From assembly GCF_013373865.1 (NCBI RefSeq), contig NC_050471.1, forward strand, positions 28,553,176 through 28,617,175: a stretch of DNA of 64,000 nucleotides, written 5' to 3'. The translations under genes and the position numbers were made by a program. Source of the stretch: Monomorium pharaonis. Taxonomy: Eukaryota > Arthropoda > Insecta > Hymenoptera > Formicidae. How positions within the stretch are numbered: position 1 is the first letter of the stretch; every line of letters begins with the position of its first letter. A model generated the notes under the pieces. The model was not told the DNA's origin and ran no database searches. It saw only the letters and a list, made by a program, of their open reading frames with translations. Shown piece after piece: positions 12,986 through 25,200 of this stretch.

Positions 12986-13696
12986 CATCATACCACTTTT
13001 CTGCCACATTTTCTTTTTTAATTCGCCGCCAATCAGACGAGACGTACTTTCACGATATTTTTTCAAATGTAACGGTCGTGAAACGCCAAGTGAAATTCTC
13101 GCCCGTGGTTTATGTTTTACTCGTGTGTGATATAATATCCGTAATATCGGAAGTGCCGAATAAAGTATCGGGCGATCGTTATTAATGTGCGATCATTATT
13201 AATGTGGTTCGAGAACAGCAGGATGATGTCACCAGAAAGCGGCATCCATACATGGAGCAACTCGGTATTCCGGAAAAGGAATGTAACAGTAGCAGCAACA
13301 GCAGCAGCATCAGGAGCAGCGACAGCAATCGGTGAGTGAATTTTTATCAAATCAATTATTTGAATTTATATTATGTATATGTGGTATTGCACATTTATAG
13401 AACACGATTATGCACATTTGCGTAAAACAGATTTAAAATATGAATGCATATAATTGTAAAATTTACGGGTATAGCATGAAACAGAACCAAATAAACGTGG
13501 ACATAGCATAGAAGAGACTCAAAAAGTCATGCACATTACTTACGGGATTCATAGATATTTGACTAGATAGTTCAATGTCAACATTTTGTGCACATAGAGG
13601 CGCTGATGGATGAAAACACCTAAAACGATGCGTGACCGCTCTCAGGTTCCTCTCTGGTAGCAGCTTGAGCAAACTAAGGCCCGTAACAGTAAAGCG

Positions 13697-13834
13697 GGTC
13701 ACACACACTTTCCGTAGAACGTAACAGTAAGGTTTTGACCAATCACGTACTTGATTTAGTCGCTTACTGTTACGGTCGTCCAATCCAACATGTCGAAACC
13801 TTACTGTTACGTTCTACGGAAAGTGTGTGTAACC
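13697..13834. mobile_element. Hairpin MITE-like element with about 38 bp terminal inverted repeats
   Basis: CACACACTTTCCGTAGAACG plus the following GTAACAGTAAGGTTT on the left is mirrored by AAACCTTACTGTTACGTTCTACGGAAAGTGTGTG on the right (written here only as a landmark within 13697-13735 and 13796-13834). The outermost base pairs also match apart from one. The interior has no coding capacity. About 85 bases just downstream (13842-13925) repeat the interior in diverged form. Confidence 0.7.
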
Positions 13835-13841
13835 AGCTTAA

Positions 13842-13925
13842 GATTTTGAGCAATCGCGTACTCGATTCACCCAGTTACGGTTACAGTCGCCCAATTCAAC
13901 GCGTCAAAACATTATTGTTACATAA
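13842..13925 (+). repeat. Degenerate tandem copy of the adjacent hairpin's interior
   Basis: The order AAG-TTTTGA-CAATC-CGTACT-GATT...GTTAC-GT-GCCCAA-TC-AAC-GTC-AAAC-TTA-TGTTAC follows that of 13729-13812 with scattered substitutions. It reads as an older tandem copy or partial element next to the intact hairpin. Confidence 0.55.
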
Positions 13926-13977
13926 CATAATCACATAATATGCTTAAAATAATAAATTCTATTCTTTTTATAAACAT

Positions 13978-16900
13978 TTATTTATTTTTTGAATATACTT
14001 GTAGTGATAAAAGAATGCTAAATAACATAGTTTTGTAATGACGAATATCCTGTGTTGAACTATCTAAAGCATTTAGTAGATTCTTAATTATAATAATAAT
14101 AGTTCTAATTTCGGTTTTACAAATATCCAAATTTACAATCTTGTGCAGCCAAGGAAGCATACCATATCTCTGTGTGAGAAGCAAAGACGCTTTGGAAATT
14201 CTGGTAGTAGAAGCGATAATTTCCAAAATCAGTTTCTAAAAGAAAAAAATGTGATTAGTTTATATACTCAAGTGAAAAATTATAATTGTCCTACTAAACA
14301 AATTTTCTAAGCAAATTTTTCTCAATCTATTTCTCACAACTCATTCACTCTTATTTTAAAAATGCATGCACAAAACAAAAACATTGCATTGATGATATTA
14401 TTGATAAGAAAGATCTCACCTTTGTCTTGGTATCCGATAGTACGCAAGTGTGAAAATCAAAGAGGATTTTGAACAACATACACTTCAGGGCCACATTCAA
14501 GTCGTTTTCTTCCTTCATACCATCCCGAATGTTCTCCAAGATCCAGTGCCGGTGTGCATTGTGCTCCATATGCGAGCTATGCAACAACGGCAGCAGCTCT
14601 GGTATGGTATTTAGGTTCAGCGCAGGTTTTGCCATTAAGAAGGTATGCAACGGCGAATAAAGTGGATGTAGAGGTTGACTAGCGACCAGCGAGGTCCTGG
14701 CCAAAAAAGTGGTCATCAGACAACTCAGGTGGACATCCTTCAATGGACACTTCAACGAAATGATTCCATTTCGCATAGCGTCAATCAGACGCATCCATAA
14801 TAACTTTTCTTTAGACCTGACAAATAAAATTTAGGGTATAAATTTTCTAAAATCTTTTTTGTTTAATTTTTTGTCATGAATTTATTTGAAGATCTTAAGT
14901 ACTTATAAGAATGCTTATAAGAATAGAAACATAAAAAAAGAATCAGTATCAAAGAAAATCAAATAAATTTTATTTAAAATTTAAAGTAACTAAATGAGAA
15001 ATTAAATTACCAACAAACGAACTATATAATGATAAATAATGCAATTCTATATTATAAAAGATTTGATTATTTATACCATATTCTGTTTTGATCTCTTTCG
15101 CTTAATTATTAAAATTATTATTTTACTTAGATGCTTCCAAGTGAAAGTAGTATCTGGAAATAACGGTAAACGCTGTCATCCGAACGTCGCTTGAATCACT
15201 GCAACATGCAGCAAACACTAACGCTAATGCACCACTCTGACTTATTTTATGACACGCGACAATATTATTTTCTGCCAAGAGAGCGCATAGCAATGGCAGA
15301 TAAAATGCTGGATCGTACACACTGCTGTCCTCGTGTAACTCGTCACTCTGCAGAAAACACGACAATAAAATTTTATAACTATTCTCCTAAAGACAGATAA
15401 CAAAAGTCTAAGTAGTATAAAGTTCCGCAAGATATCCATTTATTTTTACTCTTGCAGTTTACATAAAAATTGGGATTTTATTTATAAAAGATTACATCGT
15501 GAACTTTGTCCAACATTTTGATGCTGTTGTTCCATAAAAAAATATTTACTTACCCGCATTGTTCTGCGTATGGGATAATTTTTTACAGTCTCATTGACGA
15601 CATTCTTATCGAGCAAGTTAAAAACCTCAGAAGTGGAAGGTTGTCTCCACAAAGCAGTGTCCGTCTCTCTCTTCACGCTATAACGCGTCGCTGCGGCGTC
15701 TCCCCATAAGTACGGCCAGTACTGTTCGAGCTTAACATTATGAGTTTCATAATACTGAAGAATCTGAAAAAAATTAGATATTATTACTCCAATATTCTTT
15801 TGTGGCGCGCGATAATTGAGATAGCTCTCTCATTTACCATAACATAACTGAAAAATTGTCATTAATAAGTTGTTTGCAAAAAAGTGAATTCTAATGAAAA
15901 TTCAATACACTCTTCAATGTATTGAATTTTCATTAGAATTCACTTTTTTGCTTTACAAGCTATGCAATGAATGACACTTTTATTCTACCTGCAAAATACG
16001 CTGATCAACGTGACAAAGAGTGGCGTTGTAAGCCGCAAGATAAAGAGGCACATGCGAAGCAGTCATCACAGAATGATTCTTCCGAATAAGTATTCTCAGC
16101 AATTCGACCAGGTCGCCTGTAATCATAAAATATTTCTGATTACCCTAAAATTAAAAAAAAAACATTTAAAAAATTTCTTTTAAATTAAAAAAATCTTAAA
16201 TTTTTCTCTTCAAAGCGGATATATTCCATTCGAGAGTAAACTCACTTTTAACAATGGACGATCCGAGCATAATATTAACAAATCCCGAATGAGACGTCGT
16301 TATTTCGAACAACGTCTTCACGTATTCATCATCAACGTCATCTCCATAAGCAATATCGCATAAATTACTCAAGGTTCTCAATACATTCGAACGAGTCTCT
16401 TCGTCCTTGTCATCTTTCAAACTTAGCTTTAAGCAGAATCTGGTAAACTGTGGCCACGAATAACTCTTGCTCAGTAAAGCGAAGACGAAATTATCTTCGA
16501 TCTTCTTCAAACGAGTCACCGCGAGGTTCAGCTTCTCGCATAAAACTTTAATCTTCTCTACGTTTTTCGATTCCTTTTTCAACGTCGACGTCATTATGTG
16601 CAACAGCATCTTTATCAAATCCATTAGGGGTTTCTCTTTAGTAGTTATTAAACTTTCGTATCTCTTATATACACTCTCCAACAATTGCACAAAACAAACG
16701 GACACCATATCCAGTTTGTCACCTTTCTGGGAAATGGTGTCGCAAATTTCCCTGCATCGATCGAGGTCGAAAGTACTTTCGACGAGGTAGACGATTGCCG
16801 CTGCGTTCTCTTCGATCCAGGAAACGGGATTTTGCGGCTCGGTTACATACACGGCGATGTCACTGCTGTAACACTCGTAAATACTTCGAAGAAACTTTTC

Positions 16901-19900
16901 GTCCCACTTGTGTTGCAAATTGCTGCCCAGTATTGGAAACACAATGTCCCCTTGCTTCACATTTGCCGTCTTGAGGAAGTTTTTCTCCAACGGTGAGATC
17001 AGCTTGGTGTTCCTACTAATCAAGGTCGTTATCAGCTGGATCGTGGACGTGGAGATATCTTTCGTCAGCAATAGCATAAAAGTACTGACACCGACACCGG
17101 AAACATTGTGCGGAAAGATAAATAGGTACCTCGCCAAGGCTCGCTCCCACTTGTCTACAACGTAATTTATTTTACTAGACTTCAGGTGAAACAAGTGCAA
17201 GCTAAATTTCTCTACGAACTGCTCGTTCAGCATATCGCACGATTCCGAGTCCATTTCCTTGCTGCTGCAATACATGTCCAGTAACAGCGGTACGATATGT
17301 CCGAATACGGACGGATTTTGCTTATCGCTCAAAATAAATACGATCTTTCTCAACTTCATACAAGCGAGCAACAAGCTCGTGATATCTTTCACTCCTAACT
17401 GCAATACTTTCAATAATTCGATAGCAATACCATAATTATTACGGCAGGCTTCCAAGGGATTCTTCTCGATAATATTCCCCAATTGCGCGAGGAATTTATC
17501 TCTAAACGCAAAGAAAATGTTATAATGCCCTGCGTCATCATATAAATGCGAAATAGACTCGCAAACTTTCAGGATAGTTTCAGTAACCATATACTCCACC
17601 GAGTCTTTCGAGGTTTCTCCACAAAATGGCGAGAAGTAATGCAACAGAATGGGATGAGTAAAGATACAGCTTGCGTTCTCTTCAAGTACTACTGCAACGC
17701 TCGATCGATTTAATTCCATAGATTGCGGAATGTTTAATAAAAACGTGAGTACAAGCTTACAATTTTCGTTTTGGGTCTGCTGCAAAATTTTCAATTGCGC
17801 TAGCTGTGCTAAATAAAATACCGTCATCTTCAACAAAGTCTTGATGTCGTACAAAGATAAGGAATGTTTGATAGTGATTTCTTTGTCGTCGTATTTAAAA
17901 CAATACGTCGAATAACCACCATCATCAAATAGTTCACAAAGTTCGGTTACATCTATTTTGGAATTCGCCAGCAATACAATGCTCAATTTACTTGATAAAG
18001 GCAGCAGGTTATTCTTCAAAGAAACAGGTCGCTCGCCGCTTGTCCAACTTTGCAGGTATTTATAAGTTAGCAAGTCAATCAGATCTTTCGTCATGTAAAC
18101 GAGCAGATCCGGAACGACTTGATAGTGCAGAGTATGGGTCGTCACATAGGACATATAAGCCAGGATCGTGAAGGTGCAATTTTTCTCAGATAACTTTTGC
18201 AGCGCGCAACACAGAAGCGGTGACACTCCCGCGCAGGCTTGCATTCTGTAAGAGTTGATATTCTTTTTGCCAAAATTGTTCAACAGATTACCAGTCGTCT
18301 CCTCGGTTTCTTTTATTCCTTTGGAATTAGTAAATTCGCTCATTAAAGATGATACTGATGTAGATAACATTTTGTGAAAATAGCCTTTATCAGAAGAGAA
18401 GCTTTTTGGAGTTGTCTTATCGACTAGCCGATTGATTACATCCTCTATCTCCTTCGCGTCAGAGCTAATTACTTGTTCGTTCTTCTGTGTTATACACTCA
18501 GTATCTTTGACAATGCCTTTTAAATCTTTTCTTTTAAATCTAAAGTTGTTATCAATTGCATGACTCTTCTTTTCATCAAAACTAAATTGTCCGTTAATTA
18601 AAGGCGGTTCTGCTAAAGAACATTCTTCTTCGGAAGAGGTAATTCTGTTGGCTTTATCAAACAGTTCGTTAATTATATCCTCCGCCCTTTTAACATTAAG
18701 ATTGATAGCCGTCTGATCATTTATTTCTCTTTCCGCTTGCGTTATGGCATTTATATACTTATCAATATGTTTAACAGCGCTTTTCAAGACAGACATGAAC
18801 CACTGCGTCAAATGCTCGTCGTCCTTAGAATTCGTAATTATTGAAAAGCCATTAATCCAAATATCGAGTTGATCTTTACAGGTTTCAAACAGGCCCGTTG
18901 CGTTTAGTAGCGTTCTGATGACATTATAGCTGACGTTTGATGACGGATCCTTTTGACGGATTAGAGATATCAGAAAAACGAGAGCTTCCTTAAAAGCCTT
19001 TTCTCTAGGCGCAAAAATAGAGGAGTTCAAAGCAAGCAGGAACTGTATCGCCTTGACCTTCAAGCAATTTATTTTCTCTTTAGTAATCCCTTTATCGTCT
19101 TCGTCATTCTGGAGATTATTCAAACTCCACAGCAACAAACTTGGTTCTAAATTTGTTGAAATGTCCAACAACTCTGGACATATATCTTGATACAAATGAA
19201 GAATGTTCAAGATTACATCGATATGATCTATTAACTCTGGATTCTGAATATTCTCCGCGGTTTCCGAGGCTTTTATGTTGGTGTCATCTTCAAAAGCGCG
19301 ACTCCACATTCGTAAAATGATTTCCAAGGTGGGAACATTCCTTAGAACAAAATTCGTTATTTGATTTTGGATTGCAGATGTTACATAGAATTCTTTCGCA
19401 GCTAAAGAAATTACTTTCAGCTGATTAACCATTGTTAAAAGAAGAGACAGAGCTTCGTGTCTAACAAAAAGACTGTCGTGATCTAACCCTGGTAAAATAG
19501 CAACTTTTACAATTGCACTTGGAATCGCCAAAGACAGTAATGCACTTATCAAATTGTTCGGTTTCAATTCCGTGGCGCAAATTTTGATGCAAGTAATCGG
19601 ATTGACTGCTTCCACTATCTGCAAAAAAAAATTTTTTTATTAAAAATTAAATAATAGCAATAAATAACTTTAAATTACAGTTAAATAACTTTTAACTAAG
19701 CTAACTTTTTATACCTGTAATGTAATTAAATTTTTAACCGTTAATCTTAATTTAGTTTTTAAAAAATTAATTTATTCTGCAATATATATAAATCTCACCT
19801 TTCCTACAAATTTGAGAAGGCAAACCCATTTAGATGACACTCGAGGTTCAAGAAATGGCTCGACCGCACTGTACTGCGAACGAATTAGATCCGGACAGGC

Positions 19901-21539
19901 ACTCATTATTCTAACAATTAAATCCGATGGCTTTTTATGTTCCCAAGGCTTCTCGAGGTTCTGAACGACTGTATGCACCAACTGATTGTGCTTATTTCGC
20001 GAACCACCCAAAGTTCGATCGTGAAAAATAACTCCGTAACGATGTGATGTTAACAGAGCGACCAAGAATTCATGAACTACATCGCTAACAATCTAAATCA
20101 CCAGGAAGAAGAAAGAAGCAACAATAAGAAATTTTGTAGTTACAAGTAATATAATACAGATTACAAAAAATTCATTATTTTTTGCAATAAAAGAATATAT
20201 GTAAGAACATACTTTGTTCCGCGTTTGTCTAATTTTTTTCAATAAATTAAAATAAAAAAATTATAATATGTAAATTATCATCTCCTTGTCCGCTAAAAAG
20301 TAATATAATACAAATTACAAAAAATTCATTATTTTTTGCAATAAAAGAGTATATGTAAGAACATACTTTGTTCTGCGTTTGTCTAATTTTTTTCAATAAA
20401 TTAAAATAAAAAAATTATAATGTGTAAATTATCACCTCCTTGTCTGCTAAAAAATTCTCGCTGTTATCAAAACCATGATTTTTGTTCTTGGACCAGTTGC
20501 TGGGACCTTTCCAATTGTACAACGATACTAGATTCAATACAACAGGTATGCAGAACACACGTAACTTTGTTGTCTTGGTGATATTAATATTTTCTATCAC
20601 GTACGTCTTCACAGTAGTCAGAACCAAGCTAACAACATCCTTCGAGTCATATAACAGCTCTGGGAAGATACAGCTGAGCATGTTGCGCTTGTCTAGGAGC
20701 GTTCGAATCACCAGTGTGTTACCTTCCACGAGGAAAGCGAGAACAAAGTGAATATAGCACGTTCTAATGCTCTGGGGATCCATGGGCTTAGTGTGCCGCA
20801 CCAAACTCTCCAAGGTTTGCTGTTGCAGGGTCAGGTGAATAAGCAGCTCCCTGGACAGACCACTGTCCAGAGATACCAATGCCGCCAACAATCTCAGAAC
20901 TGTCTTGCGCTGCTTGGTATTGCTCTGAGCAGAGAACATAGAATATACACTAGACATGTGCGAGTTCAATAGGTAACGACAGGCCTCCAAAGTGCTATCT
21001 CGGTACTGAGGATATTCCGTCAAGATTCTACGAGCAAAAAAAATATGCTATTGTATTTAAATTAAGTAAAGAAACAATGCAGATTTCCATACACATTGTC
21101 TCGCAGCGTACCTCATGAGCAAGATGTGGATCGCGGAAAAGACGGCGATGGTGTCGGTAGTATTTTTCTTGTCGGAAGACTCCAGCAGCTTCAGAACCTC
21201 GAGAACGTTGCCACCGGCGAGTAGGTACTCCGCCGCAAGATCCCGCTCCTTGTCCTCGTTGCATATCGTCACGAACTTTCGAAGCGCGGCCAAGCTGGCG
21301 GAGGAGGATGAAGAGGAAGAAGAAGAAGAAGAAAAGAGCATTTTTAATAAGTGTCCGTTAAACACGTCCTGCCTGTCATCATGAACAACGTCCTTCGTGT
21401 CATATTTATCAGGATCTTCATCAGAATGTACTCCGAGTACTTCCTCGACGGAACTATTGATTTTTGCCTTTTTCACTGGCGCTTTATTCTCGTTTTTCGA
21501 CGTTTTTCGCTTGCGCGCTTTCTCCGGCTTGTCATCCAT
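13978..21539 (-). CDS. URB1: Nucleolar pre-ribosomal-associated protein 1 (URB1/Npa1)
   Basis: Nine minus-strand exons join in phase: 21539-21112, 21027-20436, 20092-19799, 19618-16246, 16116-15989, 15763-15554, 15347-15127, 14816-14420 and 14235-13978, giving 1966 residues. The start is the ATG of MDDKPEKARKRK in a good context (GGG before it, G after). Residues 1-60 are basic and nuclear-localisation-like, followed by a run of about 12 Ser. The Npa1 N-terminal region includes LLNSHMSSVYSM, KTTKLRVF and SHRYGVIFHDRTLGG. A single 3.4 kb exon encodes the helical middle. The conserved C-terminal region includes PLYLAAYNATL, YWPYLWGD, LWRQPSTSEVFNLLD, YDPAFYLPLL and HRHWILENIRDG, which match URB1 order. 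In yeast and animals the protein acts in early nucleolar 60S assembly (known). Human URB1 is longer (about 2270), with the shortfall mainly in the middle. Confidence 0.92.
15876..15951. repeat. Perfect 34-bp hairpin in a URB1 intron
   Basis: The arms 15876-15909 and 15918-15951 are exact reverse complements, with an 8-base loop (CTCTTCAA). Outside this core the flanks still partly pair, out to TGTCATT at about 15858 and AATGACA at about 15975. It lies between URB1 coding exons 5 and 6. It could be a very recent palindromic MITE or a transcribed hairpin; perfect pairing argues for recent origin. Confidence 0.85.
20148..20452. repeat. Tandem duplication of about 151 bp including the end of a URB1 exon
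   Basis: The segment starting AGTAATATAATACAGATTAC at about 20148 is repeated from about 20300 with only a handful of differences, up to ...CTCCTTGTCTGCTAAAA. The right copy is the true 3' end of URB1 exon 2 (GACAAGGAG then GTGATA). The left copy lies downstream in the intron, and its donor reads GAGATGATA, so the GT is lost. Confidence 0.85.
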
Positions 21540-22241
21540 CCCTGTGTATAATGCGTATCTACTTGTGTTTATCCGCACACGTGTGCCATGGGCGCCGCCA
21601 TGCTTGCAGGCTTTAAAGCCCGTTCTACAATGCGCGACGGCTCACGGATAGAGACGCGGCGCGATGTGCGCGTGAATGTGCTCGAGCAACCAATCATATT
21701 AGAGAATCACTGAGCGCTCACTGATCCGCTCCGTCTGCTGAACGCGCTTATAAAAAAAAAATTAAGTTGGCAGTATTGAGAATTCCCAACGCTGGCGTTC
21801 GTAACCTCTACCGGGTAGTTCGCGAGTTTACCGCCATGATCTGACTTGTCGAAACATCAATATTCATCGTATTCGTGCGAGGTGGATTAGCGAGCGAATG
21901 CTTCGTGCGTGCGATTGTTTAACGTGCATAAATTTACGTTATGGAATGGCATAATACATCGTCGACCGAGGAATACGGCCGTCGCCGTATACTACGAAAG
22001 CCTACTGGTCGGCCAGTTAGAACGGCCCGATGTTAACCTGCGTCGAAGCGAACCCAAGAGAGGAACCACGTATCGACGATCGTTTTCCTCTTCCACCAAA
22101 CATGTGAGCCCTTTCCTGGATCTGCATCTTGCAACGCCACGCACCATACACAAGGAAAAACAGAAATCTGCATATACACATACACAAATATACGTGTATT
22201 TATATGTATGTACATATTAGATGAATGCAATACTGTAAATA
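21540..22241. promoter_or_regulatory. Divergent promoter region between URB1 and the Nrk-like kinase
   Basis: The two start codons lie head to head about 700 bases apart. Nearest URB1 is a CpG-rich patch with CCATGGGCGCCGCCATG and CACGTG-like E-box sequence (21575-21605). No TATA box is convincing. Sequence at about 21840-22240 is probably the 5' UTR of the kinase gene. Confidence 0.45.
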
Positions 22242-25200
22242 ATGGTGTTTTGGGCCGTCGTCTATTCGCTGGCGATCTTCCTGCGCTTCGGTTTCCTACA
22301 AGCAAGTACGTATGTCCCTTGTATCTATCGCCGCAACTGTATCTCACGATGTACGATCGACATGGTAGCGTAGAATTGCGTAAATGCGAGCATTAATCTG
22401 ATACCTACTTTTTCTGTCATCCTCAGAGCCAGAGTCACAGGGTTACTGCGCTCCCTACAGCGGCAGGATATGCAAGAAGTACCTCAGCGGCATTGGGAAG
22501 GTCTGGTTTAATGATTCCAACGATAATCCTGGGGGATGGCTGAACGAGAAGATCACAGCGAATCTCTGGGAGGAGCTGATAGAGACCCTGCTGGAGCCAT
22601 GTCGCTCAGCTGCAGAGGTATGACTTGGAGCTTTTAAATACCTTTTATACTTAAGGACGATTACAATTCAAGAGAGCTCGGCATCAAAACTCCTAGCCCT
22701 GATGATGCAGTGTACAACATTTGCGAAGTAACAGCACAACACTGTACCAGAATGTAGCATGTACTTGGAAGCTCTTTTTATTGGAAGCAATGGCAATTTG
22801 GCTACAAAAGCTTTGAATTTAATATACCTTTACTTTCATCACTGCAGAATAACATTTATTTTAGTTTTAGCTTACTTTTCATTTTCTTCCAATGTTTAGA
22901 ACTAGAAAAAAGTAAAGAATAAGCTAAACTGAGAATAAAGTTAATCTACATTGGTAGAAATGTGCATTAGAGTGTTTCAAAGTAGCTTTAAAATAATTTC
23001 AAGTAAATTTAAAAGCAGCTTTAAGGAAGTGAATCAATATTGACAAAGGAAAATGTTTTTTCTTTTTTTAAGAAAATGCTCTGCATGTATGCATTTCCAT
23101 TGTGCCACGAATCAACGGGCCTGCCACTCTGCTATGAGGACTGCATGGCTGTACGGCACCAGTTCTGCTTCAATGACTGGGCGATTATCGAGGACAACAA
23201 GCAGAGAGACATCTACATTCGCTCGCGTGGGCACTTTGTGTTACCAGAATGCGAGAGTTTGCCCAAGGTGAACAAGGAGATGCCCACCTGTTCACACGTG
23301 CATTTGACCGACATGGACGAGGAGGTTGTCACCTGTAAGTTTGAACTGCATTCAAATAAAGTGGAAAAAAGAGCACTTGTACGTAATTAAGTAAATAAGT
23401 AAATTATAAGGAATAATAAATGAAAACCATGTATAGTAATATAAAATAGAAAAGAGAAGCCTCTAAACAGTCAAAGCTAGATTTCAGCTTAATATCTCTT
23501 GTGTAAATTTTTATGTTTTTTAACTTTTCAAACTATGTGTGGAATATTTTCAATCTTAAAACAGTTCTTAATTGGACTGGAATAGTAAATTGGTTATCAC
23601 AATATTAAATTGATAATAAATTTAATGATACTGATGTCAACAAATATTTTTTTATGATAAGCATTTTCTAAATACTGTAAAGAAAAGTGTAATGAATATA
23701 CATATATATAATAACTTGTGTAATATAAATTCAGAGAAAAGATATTGAACATTAAGATTCACCTTCAACTGTTTAAGGCACTTCTCTTAATTTTATTAAA
23801 TTATTAAGGCAGTTTTTATTGGTGTTTGTAGACGATTGTATCAGAGGCAACGGTAGATTCTACATGGGGAAGGTCAACAAGACCAAATTTGGCCTGGACT
23901 GCCAGTCGTGGAGTGCGCAGATGCCGCACAGCCACGACAAACCACCCGACGTCTTCCCACAGATTCGTCACGGTGAGAATTACTGTAGAAACGCAGGCGG
24001 CGACGAACCGATGCCGTGGTGCTTCACGACCGATCCCTCAATACGCTGGCAACATTGCGATATCCCCGTATGTGGTAGGTGACACTAAGAATTTTTAATT
24101 AATGTATAAATATAAATTGTATTATAAATATAATTGTATAATATTTTGATTATTTCTATTCTTTTACATTAGCACTAGTAAGATACTAAATAAAGTCTGC
24201 TTAATTTATTTTATTCTTTAAAAACTATATTTAATAAATTTAGTCAAAGTATACTTTAATTAAAATGTAAAAATATAATTAAAACATTTATATTTTTTTG
24301 CCGCTCTTTATGGGAATACATTTTTTATGAATATATCTTTAATTAAAATGTGTTCCGTATGATATACAGTTGTGTTGACTTCATTCAAATAGCGATTTGT
24401 TATTTTTTTTCAGATAATGTTACAACTAAAGTGGAGATCGAACCAAAAGACATAATGATAATGATGGACACCTTATTTAATAACACACTGGTACTCATAC
24501 TGTTAGCATTGGGCTTTATAATTGTGGCCGGTGCGCTATTATCTATTCTGCTGAGTCAAAGGCTACACAAACGTCATCGAGGCTACAATCCGACTGATAA
24601 TCAGGTATGTTTATTCAATTAAAAAAAAATCTTTATAAAGTTATTAAAAGTAAAACTTATCGGAAACAATTTAAAAGAAGTTTAATTGATAATTAATTGT
24701 TTAATTAATTGTTCTAAAGTTCTATTGTCAAATGCATTATTTCTTTATTCACATTTATGATTTGTGCTTCGATCATCTTGTAAGATGCTCTAATTATTTT
24801 TTTGACGTTGTGATCTTCAAACATTTAATATATTTTCACAGGACGTGAACATCGATCTGGACAAGTTGCCAAGCAACGAGGCATATCACAAAACGAGCGC
24901 GCAGCTGAATCCCAAGTTAGAGAAGCTAGAGTTTCCGCGGAACAACATTATCTATGTGCGGGATCTGGGACAGGGCGCATTCGGGCGCGTTTTCCAGGCG
25001 AAGGCGCCGGGGCTGGTCGCGGGCGAGGAGTTCACGAACGTTGCCGTGAAGATGCTGAAGGAGGAAGCGTCGGACGATCTGCTACGGGATTTCGAGCGGG
25101 AGGCGTGCCTGCTCGCCGAGTTTGATCACCCGAACATCGTCAAGCTGCTGGGCGTATGTGCACTTGGCCGGCCAATGTGTCTGCTGTTCGAGTACATGGG

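Larger units (their letters stand above)
11208..13672. repeat. Large imperfect inverted repeat (palindrome), arms about 1.1 and 1.3 kb
   Basis: Sequence from about 11208 to 12280 is repeated as its reverse complement from 13672 back to about 12406. Matching landmarks are the CCTGAGAGCGGTCA ends, the GTTTTAGGTGTTTTCATCCAT segment, CGTTTATTTGGTTCTGTTTC, ATTCCTTTTCCGGAAT, CGCCGAGATA and GAACGTCCGACCGGCGCT. By eye most blocks match at roughly 90%, with indels. A GC-rich loop of about 125 bases (12281-12405) carries four ACTCGGCG-like repeats. The right arm is longer because it contains an extra internal copy. Readings: a foldback-type mobile element with very long terminal inverted repeats, or an inverted segmental duplication of a promoter plus first exon. 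No transposase and no clear target duplication were found. Confidence 0.85.
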
